64,000 bases of DNA from Thermoleophilia bacterium (GCA_020848615.1 JADLHW010000086.1:124001-188000), one strand, 5' to 3'. Counted from the first letter of the stretch, positions 34,610 to 45,449 are shown. Program-made: numbers and translations. The notes: a model not told the origin generated them from the letters alone.

Positions 34610-36703
34610 ATGTCCGGCTCACGCCCACCCGTCCCCACGACCCGCGCCGTCCGCGCGCGCAGGGGCGGCATCCTGCTCGCGGCAGGCGTCCTGGCCCTTC
34701 CGGGGGTGGCCGCCGCCGACCAGGCGGGAAGCGCCACCCGCGGCCTGCAGGCCGGAGCCCTCGACGCCGGGTGGCGGCACACCTGCGCGGTCACCGATGA
34801 GGGCGCGGCGTACTGCTGGGGCGATGACTTCTACGGCCAGCTCGGCGACGGCGCCCCCCAGACCGGCGCCGCGGCCCCGTCCCGGGTGCCCCTCCCGGAC
34901 GGCCGGGAAGCCGTCGCGGTGACCGCCGGCGACCTCCACACCTGCGCCCTCCTGGATGACACGTCGGTGTGGTGCTGGGGCCACGGGATCTCCGGGCAGC
35001 GCGGTGACGGCACGACCACGAGCGCGACGCCCCGTCCCGTGCGGGTGCTCCTGCCCCAGGGGGCGGGCGCACGGTCGATCTCGGCGGGGGGCACACACAC
35101 CTGCGCCGTCCTCGCGGACGGCGGCCTGTGGTGCTGGGGCGATGACCTGTACGGGCAGCTCGGGGACGGGCCGCCCTCCGAGAACCGCACCACCCCCGTC
35201 CGTGTCGCCTTCGGCGCGGGCCGGCGCACCGTGGCGGTGTCCGCCGGCGCGTCGCACACATGCGCGATCCTCGACGACGGCTCGGCATGGTGCTGGGGCC
35301 TCAACACATCCGGTCAGCTGGGCGACAACGACCTCCCCAACGCCCATGCGCCGGTGGCGGTGGCCCTGCCGGCGTCGACCCGGGTGGTCGCCGTCGCCGC
35401 CGGGGCGGCGCATACGTGCGCCACGTTCGCCACCGGGGCCAGCGCGTGCTGGGGCGACGACTCGCAGGGCACCGTCGGCGACGGGCCGCCGTTCGCCGCC
35501 ACCCGGGTGCCGGTGGACATCGGGCTGCCGGCCGCCTCGGTCATCGCGGCCGCCGGCCATGCGTGCCTGGGCGCCCCGTACGCGACGCTGTGCTGGGGCG
35601 ACGACTTCCACGGGCAGCTGGGCAACGGGCCGGACACCATCGCCGACCAGTCGCTGCCGGGCGCGGTGCTCGGCATCCCGTCCAGCCGGAGCGTCGTGGC
35701 GCTCACGGCGGGTGGCTACGGCAACGGCGTCACCCAGGGCGGCCACACGTGCGCCGCGTACGACGACGGCAGCGTGGTGTGCTGGGGTGACGACGCCGTC
35801 GGGCAGCTGGGCAACGGCCCGGGCCTCACCGGCAGCATCACCCGGCCCGACCTGAGCACGGCGGCGCTCCCGCCCGGTTCGCTCGCCGGCATCCTGGCGG
35901 ACCTCTCGCTGGACGCCGAGGTCCCGCCCGCCCTGGTGACCGGGCGCTCCGCGCAGGCGGTCCTGCGCGTGCGCAACGCCGGCCCCGACCCGGCCGACGG
36001 TGTCCGGGTGACGCTCGCGCCGGCGGCGCTGGCGCTCGGCACGCCCGAGCAGGGCACCGTGACCGGCGGGGTGTGGGACGCCGGCACCATCCCCGCCGGC
36101 GGCGAGGCGGTGCTGCGGATCCCCGTCACCGGCAACGCCCCCGGCGCCGCGTCCCTCACGGCGGAGATCACCGCCGTGGGCGCCCCGGCGGGGTCCCCGG
36201 CCGCCGCGACGGCCGACCCCGACTCCACCCCCGGCAACGCCGCCCAGGACGAGGACGACCGGGCGGTCGCCGCGGTGACCGTCACGGCGCCGCCGGCCCC
36301 CGGCGCACCGGGCGCGGGCACGACGCGGGTGCGGTGCGCGACCGTCATCCGCGGCACCGCCCGCGGCGAGCGGCTCACGGGCACCCCCCGGGCCGACCGC
36401 ATCACGGGGCGGGGCGGCGCCGACCGGATCCTGGGGCGCGGCGGCGCGGACTGCCTGTCCGGCGGGCCGGGCCGTGACCGCCTGGAGGGCGGCGCCGGCG
36501 ACGACACGCTGGGTGGCGACGCCGGCGGCGACCTGCTCATCGGTGGCACCGGACGCGACCTGCTGGCCGGCGGGGCCGGTGCCGACGTCATCCGGACGAG
36601 GGACGGCGTGCGCGACGTCGTGCGCTGTGGCCCCGGCCGCGACACGGCGGTCGTCGACCGCCGCGACGCGGTCACCGGCTGCGAGATCGTCGTGCGACGC
36701 TGA
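34610..36703 (+). CDS. Secreted RCC1-repeat protein with RTX-like C-terminus
   Basis: A 697-residue exported protein. A signal peptide (about 1-37, ending LPGVAAADQ) is followed by six to seven RCC1-type blades (residues 45-420), each with the HTCAV ... WCWGDDFYGQLGDG signature. A DUF11/CARDB-like beta-sandwich (about 440-560) follows (VLRVRNAGPDPADGVRV). The last 110 residues carry RTX-type calcium-binding nonapeptides (GGAGDDTLGGDAGGDLLIGG). It probably acts at the cell surface or outside. ATG 34610 follows AAGGAG at 34598-34603. Confidence 0.9.
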   Translation: MSGSRPPVPTTRAVRARRGGILLAAGVLALPGVAAADQAGSATRGLQAGALDAGWRHTCAVTDEGAAYCWGDDFYGQLGDGAPQTGAAAPSRVPLPDGREAVAVTAGDLHTCALLDDTSVWCWGHGISGQRGDGTTTSATPRPVRVLLPQGAGARSISAGGTHTCAVLADGGLWCWGDDLYGQLGDGPPSENRTTPVRVAFGAGRRTVAVSAGASHTCAILDDGSAWCWGLNTSGQLGDNDLPNAHAPVAVALPASTRVVAVAAGAAHTCATFATGASACWGDDSQGTVGDGPPFAATRVPVDIGLPAASVIAAAGHACLGAPYATLCWGDDFHGQLGNGPDTIADQSLPGAVLGIPSSRSVVALTAGGYGNGVTQGGHTCAAYDDGSVVCWGDDAVGQLGNGPGLTGSITRPDLSTAALPPGSLAGILADLSLDAEVPPALVTGRSAQAVLRVRNAGPDPADGVRVTLAPAALALGTPEQGTVTGGVWDAGTIPAGGEAVLRIPVTGNAPGAASLTAEITAVGAPAGSPAAATADPDSTPGNAAQDEDDRAVAAVTVTAPPAPGAPGAGTTRVRCATVIRGTARGERLTGTPRADRITGRGGADRILGRGGADCLSGGPGRDRLEGGAGDDTLGGDAGGDLLIGGTGRDLLAGGAGADVIRTRDGVRDVVRCGPGRDTAVVDRRDAVTGCEIVVRR

Positions 36704-36730
36704 CGGCTCCTCAGCGATCCACGCGACGAC

Positions 36731-36768
36731 CACGGCGCGTCCCCGGTCCCATCCGGGGGCGCGCCGTG
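36731..36768. terminator. Perfect 16-bp hairpin terminator
   Basis: 36731-36746 pairs with 36753-36768 around a TCCCAT loop with one G-T pair. No U-tract. Confidence 0.7.
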
Positions 36769-36870
36769 TCATGCCGGTGACAGAACGGGCGTCGCGGCGT
36801 GAACGGAACCGGCGGGGCGTTCCGCGGACCATGGGGCCAGTTAAGTCACCCCGGTCCCAAGGAGCCAGCC

Positions 36871-38199
36871 ATGACCGCCGCCCACACCTCCCGCCGCATC
36901 CGCCGCACCCTCCTCGCAACCGCCGCAGTCGCCGGCGCCGTCGGCATCGCCGGCCAGGCCGGCGCCCTGCCGCCCCCGCCGCCGCCCCCCCGGAACGACC
37001 CGCCGGTCGCGGCGCTCACCGTGAGCCCCAACCCGGCGGCCGTGCAGCCGTCGATCGTCCTCGCGCCCATCACCACCCGGGAGCTCCAGGTGCTCCGCGG
37101 CGGCGTGCTGGTGAGCTTCGACGCCTCCGCGTCGAACGACCCCGACGGGACGATCGTCCGGTACGAGTGGGACCTCGACGGCGACGGCACGTTCGAGAAG
37201 ACCACCACCACGCCCACCATCAGCCGCCGGTACACGCAGCCCGGCACCATCAGGACCCGCGTCCGCGTGACCGACGACTTCAACGCCATGACCACCAAGC
37301 CGGTGGACCTGCTCCTGCACCGCGCCCCGACCCCGAAGATCACCGCCAGCCGCACCGTGGTGCTGCCGGGCGACACCATCGTCCTCAACGGCAACGGGTC
37401 GACCGACGACAGCGGCCCCATCGCCAAGTACGAGTGGGACCTGGACGGCGACGGGACGTTCGAGAAGACCGGCCCCGAGGCCACCACCAGCTACGGCGCG
37501 GCCGGCGCCCACACCGTCCGCCTGCGCGTGACCGACGCCCTGGGCGCCCCGGCCACCAGCGCCATCTCCCTCCGCGTGCACCGGCAGCCCACCGCGTCGT
37601 TCGCGGTGCGCCCCGTGACGCCCGGCGTGGGCCAGCTCGCCACCCTCGACGGCGCGCCGTCCGAGGACGACGGGTCCATCGCCCGCTACCAGTGGGACCT
37701 GGACGGCAACGGCACGTACGAGACCGACGGCGGCGGCGCCGCCACCGTGGGCACGCGCTTCGCCGTCCCGGGCCCCGCCAGGGTGGGCCTGCGCGTGACC
37801 GACAACGACGGCGCGACCGCCGAGACCACCCGCACCATCCAGGTGTCGCAGCAGGTCGTCACCACCGACGTGACCGCCCCGTCGCTGCGGCCCGCCCGCA
37901 CCAGGGTGCGCATCGCGAAGGGCCGGGTCGCCGTGGCCCTCACCTGCCCGTCCAGCGAGGGCACCTGCCGCATCGGCGTCCGCCTGCGCGGCACCGGCCC
38001 CCTCGCCGGCCGGGTCCTGGGCAGCGGCTCCGCCACCGTCCGCGGCGGCCGCTCCGTGACCCTCCGGATCGCCCTCTCGAAGGCCGGCAAGACCCGCCTG
38101 CGGCGCGCCGGCGCCATCCGGACCACCGCGGTGGTGTCCGTCACCGACGGCGCCGGGAACCGGTCCGTCACCCGCACCACGGTGCGCGTGTCCCGCTGA
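36871..38199 (+). CDS. Secreted protein with three PKD domains
   Basis: A 442-residue exported protein with a signal peptide (about 1-34), a proline run (PPPPPPP) and three PKD-type beta-sandwiches. Each carries the hallmark YEWDLDGDGTF or YQWDLDGNGTY, near residues 115, 190 and 275. The C-terminal 110 residues are an unassigned strand-rich region (SSEGTCRIGVRLRG, then RIALSKAGKTRLRRAG) common at the end of secreted Thermoleophilia-like proteins. ATG 36871 follows AAGGAG at 36859-36864. Surface adhesion or polysaccharide contact is plausible. Confidence 0.87.
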   Translation: MTAAHTSRRIRRTLLATAAVAGAVGIAGQAGALPPPPPPPRNDPPVAALTVSPNPAAVQPSIVLAPITTRELQVLRGGVLVSFDASASNDPDGTIVRYEWDLDGDGTFEKTTTTPTISRRYTQPGTIRTRVRVTDDFNAMTTKPVDLLLHRAPTPKITASRTVVLPGDTIVLNGNGSTDDSGPIAKYEWDLDGDGTFEKTGPEATTSYGAAGAHTVRLRVTDALGAPATSAISLRVHRQPTASFAVRPVTPGVGQLATLDGAPSEDDGSIARYQWDLDGNGTYETDGGGAATVGTRFAVPGPARVGLRVTDNDGATAETTRTIQVSQQVVTTDVTAPSLRPARTRVRIAKGRVAVALTCPSSEGTCRIGVRLRGTGPLAGRVLGSGSATVRGGRSVTLRIALSKAGKTRLRRAGAIRTTAVVSVTDGAGNRSVTRTTVRVSR

Positions 38200-38219
38200 C
38201 CCGCCCCGAGCAGCGCCAC

Positions 38220-38247
38220 GCGGCGGCCGGCACATGCCGGCCGCCGC
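38220..38247. terminator. GC hairpin after PKD gene
   Basis: A 12-bp perfect stem (38220-38231 with 38236-38247) with an ACAT loop lies 21 bases after the stop. Confidence 0.65.
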
Positions 38248-38328
38248 CGTGCGTTCCCGCGCGACACCGCCCCCGTCTCCTCCCGCGCCACCGGGTACCG
38301 CACGGTGAACCCACCCGAAGGAGGCGAG

Positions 38329-38880
38329 ATGGCGAACGGAACGATCCGCCGCGGGCCGCTGGACACCCTGCGCGGCCCGGACCTGGTGATGGTGCGCGAC
38401 GCCCACGTCATCGACGCGGACGCCCACACGGTGGGCACCCTGTCGGACGTGTGGATCGACGGGACCGAGGCGGCCCGGGTGATCGCCGTGGACGACGGCG
38501 GGCGCGAGGCCTTGATGCTGGACGCCGCCGCCGCCGACGTGATCGCCGACGAGGCCGGGGTGCTGGTCATCCTCACGTATGAGGCCGGCCGGCTCGGCGA
38601 CCGGCGCGGCGCAGGATCCGCGGAGCCCGGCCCCGGGCTCTTCCGGGCGTGGGACGCGGAGGACCTGGTGGACGAGCTGCAGACCCCGCCCGCCCCCACG
38701 CGGGGCATCGCGGCGGCCGACGACGCCGACGGCACCCCGGACGCCCTGCGGGCCGGCGACCCCGCCACGCGGCAGGCGCCGCCGGCGCCCACCCCGCGGA
38801 TCGCCCTGGCGGAGGTGGAGGACGCCATGCGGCGCGGCGAGGACCCGCGGGGCATCCGGGCCCGGCGCGCCCGGAGCTGA
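38329..38880 (+). CDS. PRC-barrel-like protein
   Basis: A 183-residue soluble protein. Residues 25-80 (MVRDAHVIDADAHTVGTLSD, ARVIAVDDG) resemble a PRC-barrel beta domain. The second half is proline/alanine-rich, with a short C-terminal helix (RIALAEVEDAMRRGEDPRGI). Function unknown. ATG 38329 follows AAGGAGG at 38318-38324. Confidence 0.65.
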   Translation: MANGTIRRGPLDTLRGPDLVMVRDAHVIDADAHTVGTLSDVWIDGTEAARVIAVDDGGREALMLDAAAADVIADEAGVLVILTYEAGRLGDRRGAGSAEPGPGLFRAWDAEDLVDELQTPPAPTRGIAAADDADGTPDALRAGDPATRQAPPAPTPRIALAEVEDAMRRGEDPRGIRARRARS

Positions 38881-38886
38881 CGACCC

Positions 38887-38915
38887 GCGCCCGGCACCCG
38901 GCGGGTGCCGGGCGC
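38887..38915. terminator. Perfect 13-bp hairpin
   Basis: 38887-38899 pairs perfectly with 38903-38915 around a GGC loop, six bases after the stop. Confidence 0.7.
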
Positions 38916-39012
38916 ATTCGCCCGCTCAGCGCGGGCCGATCACTCCCCCGTCGGCCAGTTGAACGCCGGCCCGTTTCGCGCTTTGTTTCCGCGGGTGTCC
39001 GCCGGTATCGCG

Positions 39013-41304
39013 ATGACCCTGGTCCTCGGCCTCAGCGCCATCGCCGCTGGGGGCATGTGCGTGATGCTCGTGCGGATGCGCGCGGAGCCCGGGGCGTCGC
39101 TGCTGGCGGTGTGCACCGCGGCCGCCGCCGTCTGGCTCGTGGCGGGCGCGGTGCAGATCAACACCGCCGACGTGGACCTGCGCCGGCTGACGATCACCGT
39201 GGGGTTCTCCTGCGCCGTCGCGATCGTCTACACCGCATGGCGGGCGGTGGTGCTGCGGGCACCGTGGCCGTGGCGCGTGCCGGCCGTGGTCGCCCGCGCC
39301 GTGGCGGTGCCGATGATCGGCACGGTGGTGCTGGCCGCCGCGACGGACGCCGGCGGGCCGTTCTACCGCACCCTGGACATCACGGCCGACACCCAGCCCA
39401 TCCACGCGGACCCCGGTCCGTGGATGGTGGCGTACCTCATCTGGGCGTACGGCCTGGTGGTATGGGGCGTGGCCGGCCTCATCTGGCTGGTGCTGCACGC
39501 CCCGCACGGCCGCCGCCGGCACCGGTGGATGTCGATCGCGGCGGTGGCCGTCCCGGTGTGCGTCAACCTCACGGTCACGGCCTGGCGGCCGGGCGGGCAG
39601 GACCTCACGCCCGTCGCGGCCCTGCTGGCGATCGCCGGCCTGCTGTGGCTGGTGTGGCGCATGAAGCTCCTGGACATCGACGTGGGCCTGCTGCCGGTGG
39701 CGCGGGACGTGGTGGTGGAGTCCATGAGCGAGGGCGTCGTGGTGGTGGACCGCCACGGCCGCGTGGCCGACCTGAACCCCGCGGCGGCGGGCCTGCTGGG
39801 CGTGGTGCCCGGCGCCGTGGTCGCGGCCGCGGTGGACCGGGTGGTGCCGGGCTGGCGGGACGACGACGACCGGCGCAGCTGGGAGTTCACGACCCCCGGC
39901 CGCCTGCCCGCCCGCACCGTCGAGGTGCGCGCCGGCACCCTGCGGGACGGCGGGTCCGGGCGGCTGGTGCTGCTGCGCGACGTCACCGAGCAGCGCACGG
40001 CCCGGGCGGCCCTGGAGCTGAGCCTCGCCCGGCATGAGCACGCCTCCCGGCACGACGCCCTCACCGGGCTGCCGAACCGCGTGCCGCTGTTCTCCCGACT
40101 GCGCCTCGCCCTGGCCGACCCGCGCGGGGTGACGCTGCTCATCCTCGACCTGGACGGCTTCAAGGCGCTGAACGACACGTTCGGCCACCGGTCCGGCGAC
40201 CGGGTGCTGCGCGAGCTCGCGACCCGCCTGCAGCACGTCATGGACCGCGACGCGATGGTCGCCCGGCTCGCCGGCGACGAGTTCGCCGTGGTGCTCGGCG
40301 GCGGCGACCCGGTGGCGGCGGGCGCCGCCGCGCAGCGCCTGCTGGGCGCGATGTACGCCCCGTTCACCGTCGGGGAGACCGAGGTGTCGCTGGCCGCGAG
40401 CATCGGCGTGGCGTTCGGCCCGCGGCACGGCGCGGACGCCGACGAGCTGGTGCACGCCGCGGACGTGGCGATGTACCACGCCAAGCGCACCGCGGCCCGG
40501 TGGGCGGTGTACGAGCCGGACCTCGACGGCCGCCGGCCGGAGCGCCTCATCCTGCGGCACGAGCTGCGCCGCGCCCTGTCCGAGCACGAGCTGGCCCTGC
40601 ACTACCAGCCGCAGGCCACGCCCGACGGCCGGGTGACCGCCGTGGAGGCACTGGTGCGGTGGCACCACCCGCAGCGCGGGCTGCTGGCGCCCGGTGCGTT
40701 CCTGCCGGTCACCGAGGACACCGAGCTCATCTGCCGCCTCACCGACGAGGTCCTGGACATCGCGCTGGGCGACGTCGCCGCGTGGACCGCCGACGCCCCC
40801 GGCCTGAGCGTGTCCGTGAACCTGTCCAGCCTGGACATCCGGGACCCGGCCCTCCCGGACCGCATCGCCGCCGCCATCGGGCGGCACGGCGTGGACCCGC
40901 GGCGGCTCACCCTGGAGGTCACCGAGAACGCCCTGGTCGCCGCCGGGGACGGCCTCACCCGCCTGGAGCAGGTGCGGGACCTGGGGGTGCGCGTCTCCCT
41001 GGACGACTTCGGGACCGGCGTGGGGCCGCTGGCCACCCTGCGTGAGCTGCCCGTCGACGAGCTGAAGATCGACCGGTCGTTCGTGGCCTCGATGGACCGG
41101 CCGCGGGAGGCGGCCCTGGTGGGGGGCCTCATCCGCCTGGGCCACGACCTGGGCCTCACGGTGGTGGCGGAGGGCGTGGAGACCCCGGAGTGCATGATCG
41201 CGCTGCGGGACATGGGGTGCGATCTGCTGCAGGGCCACCACCTGGGCCACCCCGAGCCCCTCGCGCCGGGGACCCGCACCCCCGCGGGCCTCGCGACCGC
41301 GTAG
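39013..41304 (+). CDS. Membrane PAS-GGDEF-EAL cyclic di-GMP enzyme
   Basis: A 763-residue protein. About seven membrane helices (1-220) form a 7TM sensor of the histidine-kinase N-terminal type. A PAS domain follows (SMSEGVVVVDRHGRVADLNP). The GGDEF domain (about 345-510) has LTGLPNR and DLDGFKALND but AGDEF instead of GGDEF, which may still work. The EAL domain (about 525-760) is complete: EALVRW, VSVNLSS, LEVTENAL, DDFGTGVGPLATL, KIDRSFV and AEGVET. It is therefore at least a cyclic di-GMP phosphodiesterase. ATG 39013 is preferred; GTG 38995 is an alternative. Confidence 0.9.
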   Translation: MTLVLGLSAIAAGGMCVMLVRMRAEPGASLLAVCTAAAAVWLVAGAVQINTADVDLRRLTITVGFSCAVAIVYTAWRAVVLRAPWPWRVPAVVARAVAVPMIGTVVLAAATDAGGPFYRTLDITADTQPIHADPGPWMVAYLIWAYGLVVWGVAGLIWLVLHAPHGRRRHRWMSIAAVAVPVCVNLTVTAWRPGGQDLTPVAALLAIAGLLWLVWRMKLLDIDVGLLPVARDVVVESMSEGVVVVDRHGRVADLNPAAAGLLGVVPGAVVAAAVDRVVPGWRDDDDRRSWEFTTPGRLPARTVEVRAGTLRDGGSGRLVLLRDVTEQRTARAALELSLARHEHASRHDALTGLPNRVPLFSRLRLALADPRGVTLLILDLDGFKALNDTFGHRSGDRVLRELATRLQHVMDRDAMVARLAGDEFAVVLGGGDPVAAGAAAQRLLGAMYAPFTVGETEVSLAASIGVAFGPRHGADADELVHAADVAMYHAKRTAARWAVYEPDLDGRRPERLILRHELRRALSEHELALHYQPQATPDGRVTAVEALVRWHHPQRGLLAPGAFLPVTEDTELICRLTDEVLDIALGDVAAWTADAPGLSVSVNLSSLDIRDPALPDRIAAAIGRHGVDPRRLTLEVTENALVAAGDGLTRLEQVRDLGVRVSLDDFGTGVGPLATLRELPVDELKIDRSFVASMDRPREAALVGGLIRLGHDLGLTVVAEGVETPECMIALRDMGCDLLQGHHLGHPEPLAPGTRTPAGLATA

Positions 41305-41454
41305 CGGCCACGCCCCCATGCGGTGGCGGTGCCCGCCCGGCGGGCCGGCACCGGCCGATCCGTCGCCGTCCCGGCGGTGCAGCGGCGCGGCCGGCGCGAC
41401 GGCGATGAGGGCACCGCCCGCGACGAGCACGATCCGGTCCGGTGCCGGTGCGGA

Positions 41455-41499
41455 CCTCGGTGACGGTGTGCGCGTCGAGGATGTCCCCCTTGAACACCT
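41455..41499. repeat. 45-bp partial duplicate of an internal asparaginase segment
   Basis: The stretch directly after the asparaginase stop matches 42017-42061 inside the same gene in the same orientation, with six or so mismatches. Read on the minus strand it gives FKGDILDAHTVTEV, against FGGDIFDAHTVTKV in the gene. It starts with a GTG abutting the stop and is followed in another frame by a hydrophobic stretch, so it looks like a relic. Confidence 0.6.
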
Positions 41500-42541
41500 A
41501 CGCCTCGGGCGCCCCGATGCGGTGGCGGTGCTCGCTGGCGAAGAACCCCGCGATCCGGTCGTTGTCGTACCCCAGGGCGAGCAGCACGATGAGCTTGATG
41601 CGGGCCTTGAAGGCGTTCAGGAACGAGGCGGGGATCGCCCCGGCCTCCGCGAGGGTCTTGCCGCCCCCGTCGTAGCCGTACACCGGCAGGATCGCCCCGA
41701 TGTCGGTGCGGGTCGCGAGCACCACCGGCTTGGCGGTCCCGGCGATGAGCGGCACCAGGCCGGGCGGCAGGTTGCCCACGCCGAGCGCGGCGATGACCAC
41801 GCCGTCGCTGCGGCGCACCGCCTCCTCGAAGCCCTCGCCGCGCCACCCGGCGTACGCCGTGAGGATCTCCACCCGCGGCGAGGCGTTCGGGGGGTTCAGC
41901 GCCAGGCGGTTCTCGGGGCGGGCGAAGTACCGCAGCACCGGTTCCCCCTCCAGGGTGTCGATGCGGCCGATGGGCCCCGGGTACCCGCCGAACGCCTCCA
42001 GGGCGGTGGTGTGGACCTTGGTGACGGTGTGCGCGTCGAAGATGTCCCCGCCGAACACCACCAGGGCGCCGCGGCCCCGGGACTGCGGGTCGACGGCGAC
42101 GTTCGCGGACGCCCACACGTTGAACGGCCCGTCCCAGCTGGGCTCCCTGGCGTGGCGCATGCTCCCGGTGATGACCACCGGCACCTCGGTGTCGAGGGTG
42201 AGGTGCAGGTAGAAGGCCGTCTCCTCCAGGGTGTCGGTGCCGTGGGTGATGACGATGCCGTCCACCTCGCCGGCGAGCTCGTGCACCAGGTCCCGCAGCC
42301 GGTGCATGTGCTCGGGGGTGACGTGCGGGCTGGGCAGCGTGAACGGCTGGTGGAGCTGCAGGTCCATCCGCGACAGGTCGCTGATGCGGTCCGTCAGCAG
42401 GCTGGGGTCGGGGGTGAGCTTGCCGGACAGGTCCGGCCGGCTGCCGATGGTCCCGCCGGTCTGGACGATGGCGAGCCGCGGGCGATGTGGGGGAGGACCG
42501 GGGATGCGGTCCAAACTAGCGGGGGGACCCGCCCGGCGCAT
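41498..42541 (-). CDS. L-asparaginase
   Basis: A 347-residue asparaginase/glutaminase-family amidase. QTGGTIGS near residue 28 supplies the first catalytic threonine and VITHGTDTLEETAFY near 98-112 the second Thr-Asp pair; TGSMR follows. It converts L-asparagine to aspartate and ammonia. No signal peptide is seen, so the enzyme appears cytoplasmic. The N-terminal 20 residues are proline-rich and poorly conserved-looking; TTG 42514 is a possible later start. It follows the beta-helix gene by about 20 bp on the same strand. A relic of the same gene lies at its 3' end. Confidence 0.9.
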   Translation of the reverse strand: MRRAGPPASLDRIPGPPPHRPRLAIVQTGGTIGSRPDLSGKLTPDPSLLTDRISDLSRMDLQLHQPFTLPSPHVTPEHMHRLRDLVHELAGEVDGIVITHGTDTLEETAFYLHLTLDTEVPVVITGSMRHAREPSWDGPFNVWASANVAVDPQSRGRGALVVFGGDIFDAHTVTKVHTTALEAFGGYPGPIGRIDTLEGEPVLRYFARPENRLALNPPNASPRVEILTAYAGWRGEGFEEAVRRSDGVVIAALGVGNLPPGLVPLIAGTAKPVVLATRTDIGAILPVYGYDGGGKTLAEAGAIPASFLNAFKARIKLIVLLALGYDNDRIAGFFASEHRHRIGAPEA

Positions 42542-42562
42542 CACGCCCGCGGGCGCTCCCGC

Positions 42563-44329
42563 CTACCGGGACGTCACCCGGAAGGGACGGGCCGTGGCCG
42601 TCCCGCCCACCGGGCGGGCCGTGAGCACGGAGCGGCCCGGGCCGAGGACACCCAGTCGCACGGCGCCGGTCGTGCCGGGGACGGCGCGCACGAACGCCCG
42701 GGCCGCGCCCGGGCGCGAGCAGGACCGGGCGGCGCGCGGGGCGGATCGCGGGGGGACGCACCGCCCGCCCAGCCGCCGGCCGGGCAGCATGCGCCGCACC
42801 GTGAGCCGCACGCGGCCCGGGGCGGTGAGGCGGAAGCTCACCAGGGGACGGGTGCCGGCGCGGACGATCCCCGGGGTGATGCGCAGCCGGCTGAGCACCG
42901 GCGCGGACGCCGGGACCCCGCCCGTGGGGGACGGCCCGGCAGGCGTGCCGCCGCCCGGCGCGGGCGGCGTGCCGGGCGGCGGGGGCTGCACCTCGACCGC
43001 CCCGGCGTCGCATCCGGCGCGCTGGATGCGCGGCACGCCGCGCTGATCGACGTCGCCCAGCGGGAAGGAGACCTGGCACAGCGGGACGATGTCGATGGCC
43101 GCACCGCCCTCGCCGGGCAGCATCGTCCGGGTGGGGCCGCCGTTGTCGGCGAGGGGCCCCAGCCGCGCATCGCCCTGCACGGCGCCGGCTCCGCACGACG
43201 TGTCGCCCACCGGGACGAGGCTCGTCCGGACGATCGGGGCGAAGCTGCACACGGGCGCGGCGTCGGCGAGCAGCACCCCGCCCAGCAGCGCCCCGGTGAC
43301 GGCGTTGCCGTCCGTGGAGCCCGTGCCGCGCATGTTCCCGGCGAAGGTCACGTACGCCGCGGAGGTGCTGGCGGTGGGCCCCAGGCCCCCGGCGATGGCG
43401 CCGCCGCCGCCACCGCCCGCGCTGCCGTTGCCCGCCCCGGGTTCACCCGCCCGGTTCGCGCCGAACGTGCTGTTCGCGATCCCCACGTTGCCGCCGAACA
43501 CCGCGACGGCGCCGCCGTTTCCGCCCTGACCGCCCGGCGTGGACGGCGCGCCGCCCGGTCCTCCTGCGCCCGCGAGGTTCCCGGTGAAGGTGCTGCCGTG
43601 GACGCTGGCCGTGCCCGACAGCACCAGGATCGCACCGCCGTCGCCGCCCCGCCCGCCCGGCCCCGGGGTCGCCATCGACGGACCGCCCTGGCCGCCGTCC
43701 GACGCACGGTTCCCGTCGAAGGTGCTGTCGAGGACCGCCAGCTCGGCCGTGGCGCCGGAGCTGGAGACCGCCCCGCCCCCGGGCCCGGTGTCGCCCAGGG
43801 CTCCCGGCGGCACCGGCATCGCGGCGCCGGAGCGGTTGTCGGTGAACGTCGCGCGCAGGGCCACGAGCCTCCCGGCGTTGCGGACGCCGCCGCCGAACCC
43901 GCCGGGCTGGGCACGGCCCCCGCGCACCGTGAGGCCGTCCAGGGTGAGCGCGGCCGTGGCGGGCACGTCGAGCACCCGGTCGACGCCGCCGCCGTCGATG
44001 ACGGTCGCGCCGGGGCCGGCGCCGAGGATGCGGACGTCGCCGCCGGCGCCGACGTCCAGGTCGCCGGTGGCATTGGCGTCGTCGAAACCCGGGAGGGCGA
44101 TCGCATAGGTCGCGGCGCCGAGCACCACGGTGTCCGGGCCCGCGGTGCCGGACGCGCACCCCAGGAACGCGGTGCCGAGCTGCGCCGCCGTGACCGCCTC
44201 ACGGAGCGAGCAGAGGCCGTCCGCCGTGAGCCCGTCCGCCGTGGTGGTGACGGTGATGTCCGCGGCGGCCGCCGGGACGGCGGCGACCAGGAATGTCGTG
44301 AGCACCAGCCGGATGTGGGCGGCGGGCAT
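42563..44329 (-). CDS. Secreted CSLREA/beta-helix protein
   Basis: A 588-residue exported protein. A signal peptide (1-22, ending AAAAD) leads into a CSLREA-type module (GLCSLREAVTAAQ, residues 40-52). A right-handed beta-helix follows to about residue 430 (TVIDGGGVDRVLDVP, GGGVRNAG, SGTASVHGSTFTGN), rich in glycine. An AVSS/choice-of-anchor Q-like end (PLADNGGPTRTMLPG, DQRGVPRIQ) and a strand-rich basic tail with two cysteines complete it. It is probably wall-associated or released; ligand unknown. Confidence 0.85.
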   Translation of the reverse strand: MPAAHIRLVLTTFLVAAVPAAAADITVTTTADGLTADGLCSLREAVTAAQLGTAFLGCASGTAGPDTVVLGAATYAIALPGFDDANATGDLDVGAGGDVRILGAGPGATVIDGGGVDRVLDVPATAALTLDGLTVRGGRAQPGGFGGGVRNAGRLVALRATFTDNRSGAAMPVPPGALGDTGPGGGAVSSSGATAELAVLDSTFDGNRASDGGQGGPSMATPGPGGRGGDGGAILVLSGTASVHGSTFTGNLAGAGGPGGAPSTPGGQGGNGGAVAVFGGNVGIANSTFGANRAGEPGAGNGSAGGGGGGAIAGGLGPTASTSAAYVTFAGNMRGTGSTDGNAVTGALLGGVLLADAAPVCSFAPIVRTSLVPVGDTSCGAGAVQGDARLGPLADNGGPTRTMLPGEGGAAIDIVPLCQVSFPLGDVDQRGVPRIQRAGCDAGAVEVQPPPPGTPPAPGGGTPAGPSPTGGVPASAPVLSRLRITPGIVRAGTRPLVSFRLTAPGRVRLTVRRMLPGRRLGGRCVPPRSAPRAARSCSRPGAARAFVRAVPGTTGAVRLGVLGPGRSVLTARPVGGTATARPFRVTSR

Positions 44330-44375
44330 GCGGCGAGCCTATGCCGGTTGCCGCGCACGGGCCACCCCATGCGGG

Positions 44376-44381
44376 TACCTT
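44376..44381 (+). promoter_or_regulatory. Possible -10 box before threonine aldolase
   Basis: TACCTT with seven bases to the ATG at 44389 and no ribosome site between, compatible with a leaderless message. Confidence 0.4.
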
Positions 44382-44388
44382 TGCGGCC

Positions 44389-45402
<1,014 letters not shown>

Positions 45403-45435
45403 CCCGCCCACCCGGCCCGGGCGGGCCCGGACCGC

Positions 45436-45441
45436 TACCAT
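45436..45441 (+). promoter_or_regulatory. Possible -10 box before typA
   Basis: TACCAT with eight bases to the GTG at 45450; no ribosome site lies between. Confidence 0.4.
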
Positions 45442-45449
45442 CCCCCGCC

